DNA of 64,000 nt from Gammaproteobacteria bacterium (GTDB lineage: Bacteria > Pseudomonadota > Gammaproteobacteria > JAABTG01), in NCBI GenBank assembly GCA_034522055.1, contig JAXHLS010000002.1:3491549-3555548 (forward strand), in the 5' to 3' direction. Positions within the stretch are counted from its first letter, which is position 1, and each line of letters begins with the position of its first letter. The translations under genes and the position numbers were made by a program. The notes under the pieces are model-generated. The model was given only the letters and a program-made list of their open reading frames with translations, made no database searches and had not been told where the DNA came from. Of this stretch, positions 26,150 to 34,217 are shown piece after piece.

Positions 26150-27004
26150 ATGACACCCTTGCGGCAGCAGATGATTGATGCCATGCGTCAGCGTGGCTTT
26201 TCAGTGCGTACCCATCAGAGTTACCTGGCAGCGGTTACCGCCCTGGCGCGGTACTACGGGCGTTCGCCGAGTCAGTTGAGCGTCGAAGAGCTGGAGGCCT
26301 GGTTCAGGTATCTGGCCGTCGAGCGTTCGCTATCCGGTTCGACCTGCCGGGTTCACCACGGTGCGGTGCGCTTCCTCTATGTGCAGGTGCTGAAGTGGCC
26401 GTCGTTCGATGTGTCCTTCGTGGTGCCGAAGCGGGCCCAACGGATCCCCGAGTTGCTGAACCGCGATGAGGTAGGGCGGATCCTGAACGCCTGTACCAAC
26501 CCCAAGCACCGCATGCTGCTTCAGACCTGCTACGGCTGCGGCCTGCGGGTAAGCGAGGTGGTGCGAGTGCGGGTGCGTGATATCGATGGCGAACGCGGGC
26601 TGCTGCGCATCGAGCAGGGCAAAGGGGCGAAGGACCGGCTGGTCACTCTTTCGCCCGGCCTGCTTCACGCGCTGCGCCGTTACTGGGCGGTTTACCGCCC
26701 CACGTGGCTCTTTCCCAGCGGAAGCGATACGACGACCCCTCTCAGTATCGCCAGCGCCCAGCGGGTGTTCCGTCGCGCCAAGAACCGGGCCAGAGTGGAG
26801 AAGATCGGCGGCATCCACAGCCTGCGTCACGCCTATGCGACCCATCAACTGGAGAGCGGCCTGCCGGTGCACCGGCTGCAACGCCTGCTCGGCCACGGCA
26901 ACCTGCAATCGACGATGCGCTACGTGCATTGGGTACCCGAGCAGCGCGGCGCTGCGCAGGGGGTGTCCGATCTGATCGCGGGACTGGGGGTGGGTCATGA
27001 CTGA
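26150..27004 (+). CDS. Tyrosine recombinase (XerD-like) of the IS91-type element
   Basis: 284 aa, ATG behind GGAGAGGAGAGACG. SAM-like N-terminal domain (MRQRGFSVRTHQSYLAAV...YLAVERSLSGSTCRVH). The catalytic domain has CYGCGLRVSEVVRV (Arg), HSLRHAYATHQLESG (HxxR), LLGHGNLQSTMRYVHW (His and Tyr). It is complete. It overlaps the transposase gene by 8 bp, so the two form a unit; such pairs are known in some IS91 relatives. Confidence 0.9.
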   Translation: MTPLRQQMIDAMRQRGFSVRTHQSYLAAVTALARYYGRSPSQLSVEELEAWFRYLAVERSLSGSTCRVHHGAVRFLYVQVLKWPSFDVSFVVPKRAQRIPELLNRDEVGRILNACTNPKHRMLLQTCYGCGLRVSEVVRVRVRDIDGERGLLRIEQGKGAKDRLVTLSPGLLHALRRYWAVYRPTWLFPSGSDTTTPLSIASAQRVFRRAKNRARVEKIGGIHSLRHAYATHQLESGLPVHRLQRLLGHGNLQSTMRYVHWVPEQRGAAQGVSDLIAGLGVGHD

Positions 27005-28129
27005 GGCGGCCACTGTGCAAGGGATTCTGAACCGCTTCCTGCGCGCTGACACGCTGGATTACCAGCGGCGCAAGGTCTGTGGCCATCTGCAGGCCTGCCG
27101 AACCGAGGCGATGGGCGGGGTGCGGCTGCGCTGCGGCGCGTGCGGTGACGAAGAGGTTTGGTATCACGGTTGCCGCGACCGGCACTGCCCGCAGTGCCAG
27201 GGACGGGCGACCCGCCAATGGGCCGCGCGTCAGCAGGGGCACATCCTGCCGGTGACCTATTACCATCTGGTCTTCACCCTGCCACATATCCTCAACGGCT
27301 GGGTGGCACTGCACCCGGAGGTGATCTACCGCCTGCTCTTTCAGGCGGCCTGGTCCACCCTCAAGGCGTTCGGCCAGGATCCCAAGCGTCTGGGCGGTGA
27401 GATGGGCATGAGCGCGGTGCTGCACACCTGGGGCCAGAACCTGAGCCGCCATGTGCACCTGCACTGCCTGGTACCGGGCGGGGCGCTGGGCGGTGACGGC
27501 CAGTGGCGGGCGGCGAAGAGCACCTACCTGTTTCCGGTCAAGGCGCTCTCGCGGCACTTCCGGGGCGGATGGTGACCCGGCTGCGCCAGGCCGCGACCCA
27601 GGGCGACCTGCACCGTGTCACGCGCGACGGCGAGGTCGATGCCGTACTCGACGCCTTGATGGCCGTTGACTGGGTGGTCTACACCAAACACTGTCTCGAC
27701 CATACCGCCACCGTCGTCGACTACCTGGCCCGTTACACCCACCGCATCGCGATCACCCCAGCGCGGATCCTCGCGGTCGACGACGAACGGGTGACCATCC
27801 GGTACAAGGACTACCGCGACCGTGACCGACATAAGACATTGTCCCTGGAGGGCGAAGAGTTCGTGCGCCGCTTCCTGATGCATGTCCTGCCGAAAGGGCT
27901 GATGCGCATTCGTCACTTCGGCTTCCTGGCCAACCGCGGCCGCCGGGAGAAGCTCGCCCGGATCCGTGAGGCCCTGGCCGCCCCCGTCCCGCCGGAGACC
28001 GACGACGGCACCGCACACCACGACGGTGTCGACTATGCCTGCCCGCAGTGCCGGACCGGGCGACTGCACGTGATCGCGCAGATTGCGCCCGGTCGGTCCC
28101 TCTGGAGACCGCCCGACACGCAACACTGA
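26997..28129 (+). pseudogene. IS91-family transposase, frameshifted
   Basis: The N-terminal zinc-binding domain has LRCGACGDEEVWYHGCRDRHCPQCQ (about 40-65). The HUH motif HVHLHCLVPGGAL (about 151-163) is intact. Near 27568 a run of four Gs instead of five shifts the frame: one frame ends FRGGW-stop at 27575, the other resumes as RMVTRLRQAATQGDLHRV and continues with LARYTHRIAI (catalytic tyrosine region) to 28129. One base would restore a protein of about 377 aa. Confidence 0.85.
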
Positions 28130-28411
28130 GGCCGTAGAACAGGATAAAGGCCCGCGGTCTTGACCAAGGTGGGACGGCCCCGCAGCCGGGCCGCGGTTGC
28201 GCTCGTCCGGACATTGGATTTTGCGCCGAAATGGCGAGAGAATAACCACCCATCGCACATCGCAGGGACCGAAGACATGGACGAAGACGCCTCACCGGCC
28301 ACGACCACCGCCCCGATCTGCGCCACCGCCGGCGCATCGCACCCACCCCGCGTAATACATTTCCCTATAGATCAGTCCGTGCCGGTCTGATGGGCGGCTT
28401 AGTCCAACAGA
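28130..28411. other. Right-hand non-coding part of the IS91-type element
   Basis: GC-rich, no credible gene. Frames here show low-complexity proline/alanine-rich translations. It leads to the terminal hairpin. Confidence 0.4.
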
Positions 28412-28446
28412 CATTTATCCGCCATGCTGCGCACGGCGGATAAATG
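28412..28446 (+). repeat. Terminal hairpin (candidate IS91-type origin end)
   Basis: CATTTATCCGCC (28412-28423) pairs perfectly with GGCGGATAAATG (28435-28446) around an 11-nt loop. About 15 bases later comes GTTC, the tetranucleotide IS91 elements prefer at their origin end. Confidence 0.55.
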
Positions 28447-28918
28447 CTTATTAGATGTAGAGTTCATAAGCGAGCTCACGATCGCCGTCTTGAATGGTCA
28501 CCAAAACAAGAAGGCCAAATTAGAGCATTATTATCAAGTATATGAGGAAACATTTGAGCATGGATCGCATGTCAAGAAAGTTTTCCGAGATGTTCTTGGC
28601 GAATTAAGTCAGGTACTTCCGGATCTGGCAAAAACAAGATGGAGTAAAAAGACCGATTTCTATACCCTTTTTTTGGTTCTGGCGAAGTACGGCGCTTTTA
28701 TACCACTGTCTTCGGACAGAAGAGAGTTGGCGGGAAGAATGTTGCGCGAGTTTGGCTCCCAAATTGATGACTTTGTGAGCGCTGATGATGCGGTCAAGCA
28801 CCAGCTGCCGCAAGATGTTCGTGACTACGGAGCGGGGATTCGAGCTAGTACTGATCTAGGAAGTAGAAAGCGACGTTTTGAGGCCCTGGAAAGCACGCTC
28901 AGTGTCGTCTTTGCGTGA
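28447..28918 (+). pseudogene. DUF262 (GmrSD-like) protein, C-terminal fragment
   Basis: The open frame reads LLDVEFISELTIAVLNGHQNKKAKLEHYYQVYEE then RWSKKTDFYTLFLVLAKYGAF. This is the style of the helical region following the DUF262/GmrS ParB-like domain. No start codon of its own fits, and the N-terminal catalytic part is replaced by the IS91-type element. Base composition is clearly AT-richer than its surroundings. Intact relatives are modification-dependent restriction or other defence proteins. Confidence 0.6.
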
Positions 28919-28922
28919 AAAA

Positions 28923-28963
28923 GGGACGGAGGGATTAAAGCTTAATTTCTCCGCCCCCTTTTC
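28923..28963 (+). terminator. Terminator behind the DUF262 fragment
   Basis: GGGACGGAG...CTCCGCCCC with an inner AT-rich stem (GATTAA-AGC-TTAATT), followed by CTTTT. Confidence 0.6.
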
Positions 28964-28974
28964 CCCTCGCGGAC

Positions 28975-29108
28975 CTCAGGGATCCCCTCATTTCACGCGG
29001 CTGCGTGGTAAGTACCTGATTTGCGGTTAGAGCCGGCGAAACTCGGACGGACTTGGCATCTGTAACCCATTGATTCTACGGCTGATAAAAAATGAGGGGA
29101 TCCCTGAG
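28975..29108. mobile_element. 134-bp MITE derived from the IS4-type element
   Basis: The termini CTCAGGGATCCCCTCATTT (28975-28993) and its exact inverted copy (29090-29108) match the ends of the full IS4-family element at 52771-54052. It is flanked by CTCGCGGAC (28966-28974) and CTCGCGAAC (29109-29117), a 9-bp target duplication with one change. The interior is non-coding. The stretch 29109-29404 behind it holds only a copy of the 68-bp repeat (29222-29290). Confidence 0.88.
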
Positions 29109-29221
29109 CTCGCGAACGGGTCTCCATGGCATCAGCCGTCATTGGTGAGCCTCATGCAGATTCTACTCACCACCATGTCCAGGGCAAGGCTGTCCATCCC
29201 CTCACGGCTTGGCGCCGAGAG

Positions 29222-29290
29222 GTTTCGCTAATAGAAGAAGCGAGCGCATTTGAGAATACTGTTCCTTCAGCATTTCATGAACTGCTGAAT
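29222..29290. repeat. 68-bp dispersed repeat, copy 1
   Basis: The sequence from TTTCGCTAATAGAAGAAGCG to CATTTCATGAACTGCTGAAT is repeated at 31321-31389 with few changes; a diverged third copy lies at 58308-58372. Confidence 0.65.
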
Positions 29291-29404
29291 TGTTTCTTTT
29301 CTGGCCAAGCAAAACCCCACGGTACAGGTAACGCGCGCGGTGACGCGGCTACTGTACCTGTATGAGCGACTGCCGCCCGCGCTGCTTTCAAGGCCGTTTG
29401 CCCG

Positions 29405-30277
29405 CTAGGCTTGACGTGTCCCTCTGCACTGCGGGAAACGCGTACAGCCCAAGAACGTGAAGCCCGCGTTTGCACCTTTCTTGGCGGTCCTCAGGACCAT
29501 CTCGCTTCCGCACTTCGGGCACCTGGAGGCGGTCCCCGGCGCGCCTGTGTCAAGGATATGGGAGGGGCTTATCCAGGAGGCCACCCCGAGCATCCGCCCG
29601 AGACCGTCACCCTCGATGATGGTGAGGTTCCGGCCCTCGGCAAACGCCTTTCCCTCCGTCGTGACTTTTCCGGAGGTCACGAGGAAGCCTCCCACTGCGC
29701 CCTTAGCGGTCATAGCACCGAACAACTCCCGCACGACGGGTACCCCCACTTTGAGCGCTCTCCAGTGCTTGCACTGAACCAAGTAGGACTCGCCATCCTT
29801 TCTCAGGACCAGATCCACGCCGCCATCCGGGCCGCCACCCCCGTTCTCGGCCACGTTGTAACCTTGCTGCCGGAAGGCTTCGCCGATCAGGCGCTCAAAG
29901 TCTTGCCAGGATAGGTCTCGAACCGCCTGGAGGGAGGAGGCCGCCTCCAGAACCTTCTTGCTGCGGCGACGCTTGAGAAAGGAGGCAACCGCGGCGAAGG
30001 CAAATATGGTTGGTAGGGCGTACTGGCCGATGCCGGCAACAACCCGGAGTAGGCTCGAGCCCGCCGCGTGACCAATATCCGCCGCGTCCTTGGGCGAAAC
30101 CATGTCCGAGGGCCCAGCCAGGGCATGTAGGAAAGCGTAGGAGAAGCCAGCAAGCAACACGCCTGCCCACCAGGGGAGAGACGCCGTCACCTCGAACAGG
30201 TCGTTGATAAGCGAGTTCTTTCGTCTACCCACCTTACGGAGCCTCCTTGGTGCTTCTCCTGACGTCCTGTGCGGCAC
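29405..30277 (-). CDS. Membrane-anchored Mrr-like restriction endonuclease with topoisomerase-type zinc finger
   Basis: 290 aa. Two N-terminal membrane helices (about 35-57 and 85-107) are followed by an Mrr_cat domain: LSWQDFERLIGEAFRQQGYNV, GGPDGGVDLVLRKDGESYLVQCKHW supplies the D-QxK catalytic set. The C-terminal CPKCGSEMVLRT...FLGCTRFPQCRG is a C4 topoisomerase-type zinc finger. It is probably a DNA-cleaving defence enzyme acting at the membrane; modified-DNA specificity is typical of Mrr but unproven here. Confidence 0.85.
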   Translation of the reverse strand: MPHRTSGEAPRRLRKVGRRKNSLINDLFEVTASLPWWAGVLLAGFSYAFLHALAGPSDMVSPKDAADIGHAAGSSLLRVVAGIGQYALPTIFAFAAVASFLKRRRSKKVLEAASSLQAVRDLSWQDFERLIGEAFRQQGYNVAENGGGGPDGGVDLVLRKDGESYLVQCKHWRALKVGVPVVRELFGAMTAKGAVGGFLVTSGKVTTEGKAFAEGRNLTIIEGDGLGRMLGVASWISPSHILDTGAPGTASRCPKCGSEMVLRTAKKGANAGFTFLGCTRFPQCRGTRQA

Positions 30278-30587
30278 CTTGTGGCCGTGAACCGTACTTG
30301 CAGGGCTAGTCTAGCTCAGGGCTTCAGACGGGGTGGTCAGTCGCATCCTTGCCTTACTTACCGGCCCTGGTGGTGGTGGTGGGCGGAGAGATCGAGACCA
30401 ATTCCCTCGCCGTTGCGCCAATTTACAGAAACGACCGCCGTAGTGTACTCCGCACATTCAGGGGCTGCACTGTCGGGTGACCAGGGGCTATCCGTGGCAG
30501 CTCCATTTTGTCGTTTTCTGACGATATTCTCAGGGGGGCAAATGGGGGAAGCAAACCCATAACGTTGAGTTCCGCGGCACAGAACTG
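30278..30587. other. Intergenic, no gene recognised
   Basis: It separates two reverse-strand genes. It includes a short GGT microsatellite (about 30368-30385). No repeat or RNA gene was recognised. Confidence 0.4.
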
Positions 30588-31175
30588 TTAACGCTTAAAT
30601 TCATACGTTACATCTGACCCCGATTCACGAATTATTGTGGCTTTCTTGAGTTCTTCGTAGTACACGATCGGCTCTTTACCATTAAGTAACTGCGCACATT
30701 GCGATTTGATCCAATTGATCAACTTGGCTTTCTTTCGGGGCCGTTTTCGACCATCCATCGGCCCCAGCCTTTCCACGATCAGGGTGGAACATGGTGACAA
30801 CTGCGGCAGCGCCTTCGCTTTGTCGACCTGTTTCGTAGGAACGCGCTTGCACTTTCTCCCGAGGCCCTTCAAATGATTGACTAGACCATTGAAACCAGCA
30901 TCGTTTGTTATGATGTGAAATTCTACGAGTTTATCGGCGGTCTCGTGCAATCGCCCAAGGTGGAACGCCATATGGAAATCGAGATTGTTTGGCCCCATTG
31001 TATTTAGCGCAATTATTTCAAGCGTGCAGAAACCTGCGCCCGAAACCTCGCCTAGCTTCAATTTCGTGTTTTTTGGACCAAGAAAGACAAACACTCGTTG
31101 GTACTTGCCAAGATCAATTGCTTCAAGCGATCCCGTATTTTCGTAATCGACGAATCCCCATTGCATTCCAGGCAC
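30588..31175 (-). CDS. PIN-like domain protein
   Basis: 195 aa with AT-rich codon use. MQWGFVDYENTGSLEAIDL (about 4-22) carries the first acidic residues of a PIN/NYN-type nuclease. VFVFLGPKNTKL, DFHMAFHLGRL and FHIITNDAGFNGLVNHL carry the later acidic positions. The C-terminal part is basic (KRPRKKAKLINWIKSQCAQLL), suitable for RNA binding. Predicted ribonuclease, perhaps defence-related. There is no antitoxin beside it. Confidence 0.8.
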   Translation of the reverse strand: MPGMQWGFVDYENTGSLEAIDLGKYQRVFVFLGPKNTKLKLGEVSGAGFCTLEIIALNTMGPNNLDFHMAFHLGRLHETADKLVEFHIITNDAGFNGLVNHLKGLGRKCKRVPTKQVDKAKALPQLSPCSTLIVERLGPMDGRKRPRKKAKLINWIKSQCAQLLNGKEPIVYYEELKKATIIRESGSDVTYEFKR

Positions 31176-31320
31176 CTTTCCTTTTTGGCGTTAACGGAGA
31201 AATATGCAGCTGGCTCTGATATTGCAATGTACGGTGGAAAATGTAATGGAATGTAACATTTGCATATGGCCAGGGTCCCTCATGAGCGGAGATTTTAGCT
31301 GAATAAGGGCGCAAGGCCAG

Positions 31321-31389
31321 ATTTCGCAAGTAGAAGAAGCGAGCGCATCTGGGAATCCTGTTCCTTCAGAATTTCATGAACTGCTGATA
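31321..31389. repeat. 68-bp dispersed repeat, copy 2
   Basis: Copy of 29222-29290, followed by the hairpin TTTCGCT...AGCGAAA (31393-31414). The rest of 31176-31851 has no recognisable gene. An inverted pair GGTGTCCG/CGGACACC lies near 31426 and 31572. Confidence 0.6.
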
Positions 31390-31851
31390 TCTTTCGCTCT
31401 TGGAATTAGCGAAACACGGGAATGGTGTCCGCTATCGGCCAGAAAGAGACGTTCGCCGGTCTCGGGAATCAGGATTCAGAATTCTTTACGGGCTTGGTGC
31501 CGGGAACGGGTGCTCCCGGCCATGAGCGGGCACTCGAGCCGAGACCGCGAGCGGCAGCGATTGCGGGTCAACGGACACCAATGGGGCGAAGAGTAGACGC
31601 TCGCCAACCGCCCGAACTGACTGACCGCACAGGGCGCATCGCGCCAGGCTTTTCGATGCTGGGCGCTGGGCATGGGTCCGATCGGGTCGACTGGGCCGCG
31701 CACGGGTGCTCCAGCTGGCGGTAGTAGACGGCTTTGCAAGAGGCTGGCGCACAGCACCAAGAGACGTGGGCGAGTGCCGCGGGTTGCACCTGTGCAACCT
31801 TTAGAGGAGGCGCAGAGCTGTGCCTCGGGATGAGGCGCTCCCCGCAGGGGT

Positions 31852-32157
31852 TCAGGCCGTTTGAGCAGGCCGGATTTCGTCCAGCGCAGCCCCGGCCAAG
31901 TGCATCGCATCCCAGAGGTCTACCGCCTGTTGGAGGTTTAGCCAGAATTCGGGCTCGGTCCGCGTGAACCTCGCGAGGCGGAGCGCGGTATCGGGGGTCA
32001 CGGCGCGCTTGCCCCTGACAATCTCGTTCATGCGCGGAAAGGAAATGTGAAGGCGAGCCGCCGCGTCCTTCTGCGTGATCCCGAGTGGAAGCAGGAAATC
32101 TTCCAGAAAGACTTCGCCCGGGAGGGTTGGACGGCGGTTTTTCGGCAGACGGCGCAT
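31852..32157 (-). CDS. higA: HigA-type antitoxin (XRE family)
   Basis: 101 aa from ATG 32157, GGAGG upstream. RRPTLPGEVFLEDFLLPLGITQKDAAARLHISFPRMNEIVRGKRAVTPDTALRLARF is the HigA/VapI helix-turn-helix; the WLNLQQAVDLW block is also typical. It is placed after the toxin gene, the inverted order characteristic of higBA. Confidence 0.92.
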   Translation of the reverse strand: MRRLPKNRRPTLPGEVFLEDFLLPLGITQKDAAARLHISFPRMNEIVRGKRAVTPDTALRLARFTRTEPEFWLNLQQAVDLWDAMHLAGAALDEIRPAQTA

Positions 32158-32194
32158 GGGGTGGATCCTCCGACGGTCTTCTGCACCCTTGGGT

Positions 32195-32485
32195 TCAGTG
32201 GTAATCGACGATCTCGACATCTTCGGCCCCGGCTTCGGTCCAGCGAAAGCAGACGCGGTACTGGTCGTTGATCCGGATCGAGTGCTGTCCGGATCGATCG
32301 CCCTTCAGTTTCTCGAGGCGCAGGCCGGGAAGCGACAGGGACTGCAGGGACACGGCGGAGTTCAGGCGGTCCAAAACCTTGGCACCACGGGCCTGAAGGT
32401 TCGGCGGCAGGGTTCGCCGCGCCGCATTCGAATCCTCGCCATCGAAAATATCCTCAGTACCCTTGCCGCGGAATGAAACGATCAC
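32195..32485 (-). CDS. higB: HigB-type toxin (RelE superfamily)
   Basis: 96 aa from GTG 32485. MIVSFRGKGTEDIFDGEDSN with LPGLRLEKLKGDRSGQHSIRINDQYRVCFRW and DVEIVDYH at the end are the family signatures. HigB cleaves mRNA on the ribosome. It is transcribed ahead of higA with 37 bp between them. Confidence 0.93.
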   Translation of the reverse strand: MIVSFRGKGTEDIFDGEDSNAARRTLPPNLQARGAKVLDRLNSAVSLQSLSLPGLRLEKLKGDRSGQHSIRINDQYRVCFRWTEAGAEDVEIVDYH

Positions 32486-32921
32486 GCGTTTACCTCGGCG
32501 TAGGACGGTCGCTATTTACGGTTCACGGAAAGCATAATACAGAAGCCACGGCTTCGCCAAGCGCATCGTGGGTGTCCCGGAAAAGATGAATCCGCCTCAC
32601 CTAACATGCAGCGCCCCAGACTGCCTGCTTTGGCAAACGTTGCTGCCGCTGCCGCACGCGAGCTCAGCGCCCGCTTCGGGTCGAATGCAGACACACTCAT
32701 CCTGATACAACTTACATTTCGCGCCCCGCGACGAAGTTTTTCCGAATTACTTGGTTGGCGCGAAGACCCATGAATGTAGGGTGGATGGTGCATGGATTTG
32801 TGTGGCAACTCAATGGCTTGTCGATCAAATCTCGTTATGGCCCGATCAAATTTTTTGAGTAGGCAAGGGCGCGGGGAAGCGGCACGCTATGGGCTCAAAC
32901 CAACGCCTGTGCCCATAGCCG
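32486..32921. other. Intergenic, left side of the IS1634-type element
   Basis: No gene recognised. CTATGGGC (32887-32894) and GCCCATAG (32911-32918) form a perfect stem ending 3 bases before the transposase ATG. In other IS such stems limit expression from outside transcripts; here that is a guess. Confidence 0.45.
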
Positions 32922-33551
32922 ATGAACGATCTCGATACCCGGACCCAACAAGTTGATGCGATGCCGCTGCTCAAGCACGCCATGCAGGAACTCCAGCTCT
33001 ATGCGCTGTTCGACAAGTACGTCCCCAATGACACGAATGCCGAAATCGCACCAGCGCAGGTGCTGTGCATGGTGCTCACGAACATCCTGCACGCCCCGAC
33101 GCCGCTGTACCACATCCCACAGTGGCTGGAGCCCTTTACGGATGGATTGGGCGAGCCGGGAACGCAGGCGCAGAAGTACAACGACGACCGCAGCGCGCGG
33201 GTGCTCGACAAGCTATTCGAGGCCGATCGGGGCTCACTGCTCACGGAGCTGAGCGCACGGGTCATCGAGGTCCACCAGCTCGAAACCGAGCGCTGGCACA
33301 ACGACACCACCAGGGTGACCCTCACGTGTTGTTTCGCAGATTAAAGCGTTGGATACCAGTCGGATCTTCTCGGTTTGTCCCGCTGGTGAAGCCTCTGGTC
33401 AGAGAGAGTATTCCGGGAAGTCGTCGGGCAGGGGTGTCGCCGGTGGATGTTGAGGCTTTCGCTGATCGGGGCAGAGCCGGTAATCTCTACTTACCGATAA
33501 GTGAGAAGAAAGGAAAAGGCCCGCGCGGTGACAGCCGCCGGGCCGTGGCCG

Positions 33552-34171
33552 GTGCAGCTTCGATTCCAAACGGGGCACACCAGCGAGGATTACGTTAACC
33601 GCCAAGCCTGGCGGGAGGCAAGTCTCTCCGCTGCCCAAACCATCCTCGTGGTGGTTGCTCGTTGGCCCGCCACGGCACCTACGAGCGCAAGACGCCGGCG
33701 GGGACACGAATCGCCCGCTGGTACTGCCCTGAGAGTCACACCACCTTCAGTCTGTTGCCGGACCATCTGGCGGCACGGCTGCCCGGTACGCTCAACGAGC
33801 TGGAACACGTGGTGGCCGTCGCCGAGCAGGCGCCGAGCATGGAAGCGGCGGCAAGCACCTTGCGCCTGGATATCGAGCTGCCGGGGGCGCTGCGCTGGAT
33901 ACGCCGGCGCATTGTCTTGGTGCACCGTTTCTTGCTCATCGTCATCGCTCTTCTGCCTGACCAACTGGCCGGCTGCCTCGCGACCGTCACTCACCTTCGT
34001 GGCCATCTCGGCCATGAGACCGTGCTGATGGCGCTGCGTGCTTCGGCGGCCCGGCAGCTGCCTCAACTGCCGACGCCGGTGGGGTTTTGTCCCCGGGCAA
34101 CCGCCCACGGTGATCCCAATTTGGCCACCCAACAACCCCTGGGGCCTGATCCGCCGCGTTCTCCGCCGTAA
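33552..34171 (+). pseudogene. DUF6431-like zinc-ribbon accessory gene of transposon B, frameshifted
   Basis: The frame from GTG 33552 reads VQLRFQTGHTSEDYVNRQAW, REASLS. At about 33626 it must shift to give CPNHPRGGCSLARHGTYERK, TPAGTRIARWYCPESHTTFS, LLPDHLAARLPGTL and so on to 34171. CPNH..GGC and WYCPESH are the zinc ligands of this family. A single missing base in TCTCTCC explains the break. It occupies the first position in the transposon, like the zinc-ribbon gene of transposon A. Confidence 0.65.
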
Positions 34172-34217
34172 CGTCTCCTCTCCCGGGCCCAAGGGCTCAT
34201 AACCGAGAGAAGATCCG

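Larger units (their letters stand above)
26008..28446 (+). mobile_element. IS91-type element with its own tyrosine recombinase, inserted in IS66
   Basis: It consists of a tyrosine recombinase gene (26150) overlapping an IS91-type zinc-binding/Y2 transposase gene (26997). The left side is a 32-bp perfect palindrome where the IS66 sequence stops, and the right side a 12-bp-stem hairpin (28412-28446) where a DUF262 gene fragment begins. Exact ends are inferred from where the neighbouring genes break off. Confidence 0.65.

Noticed and set aside
28160-28390. 76-codon frame behind the IS91-type transposase
   Set aside because: Low-complexity alanine/threonine/proline tail, no ribosome-binding site, and part of the element's non-coding end.
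31426-31724. 100-codon frame in the gap before higA
   Set aside because: No ribosome-binding site, biased P/R/G composition in several overlapping frames on both strands; non-coding noise.
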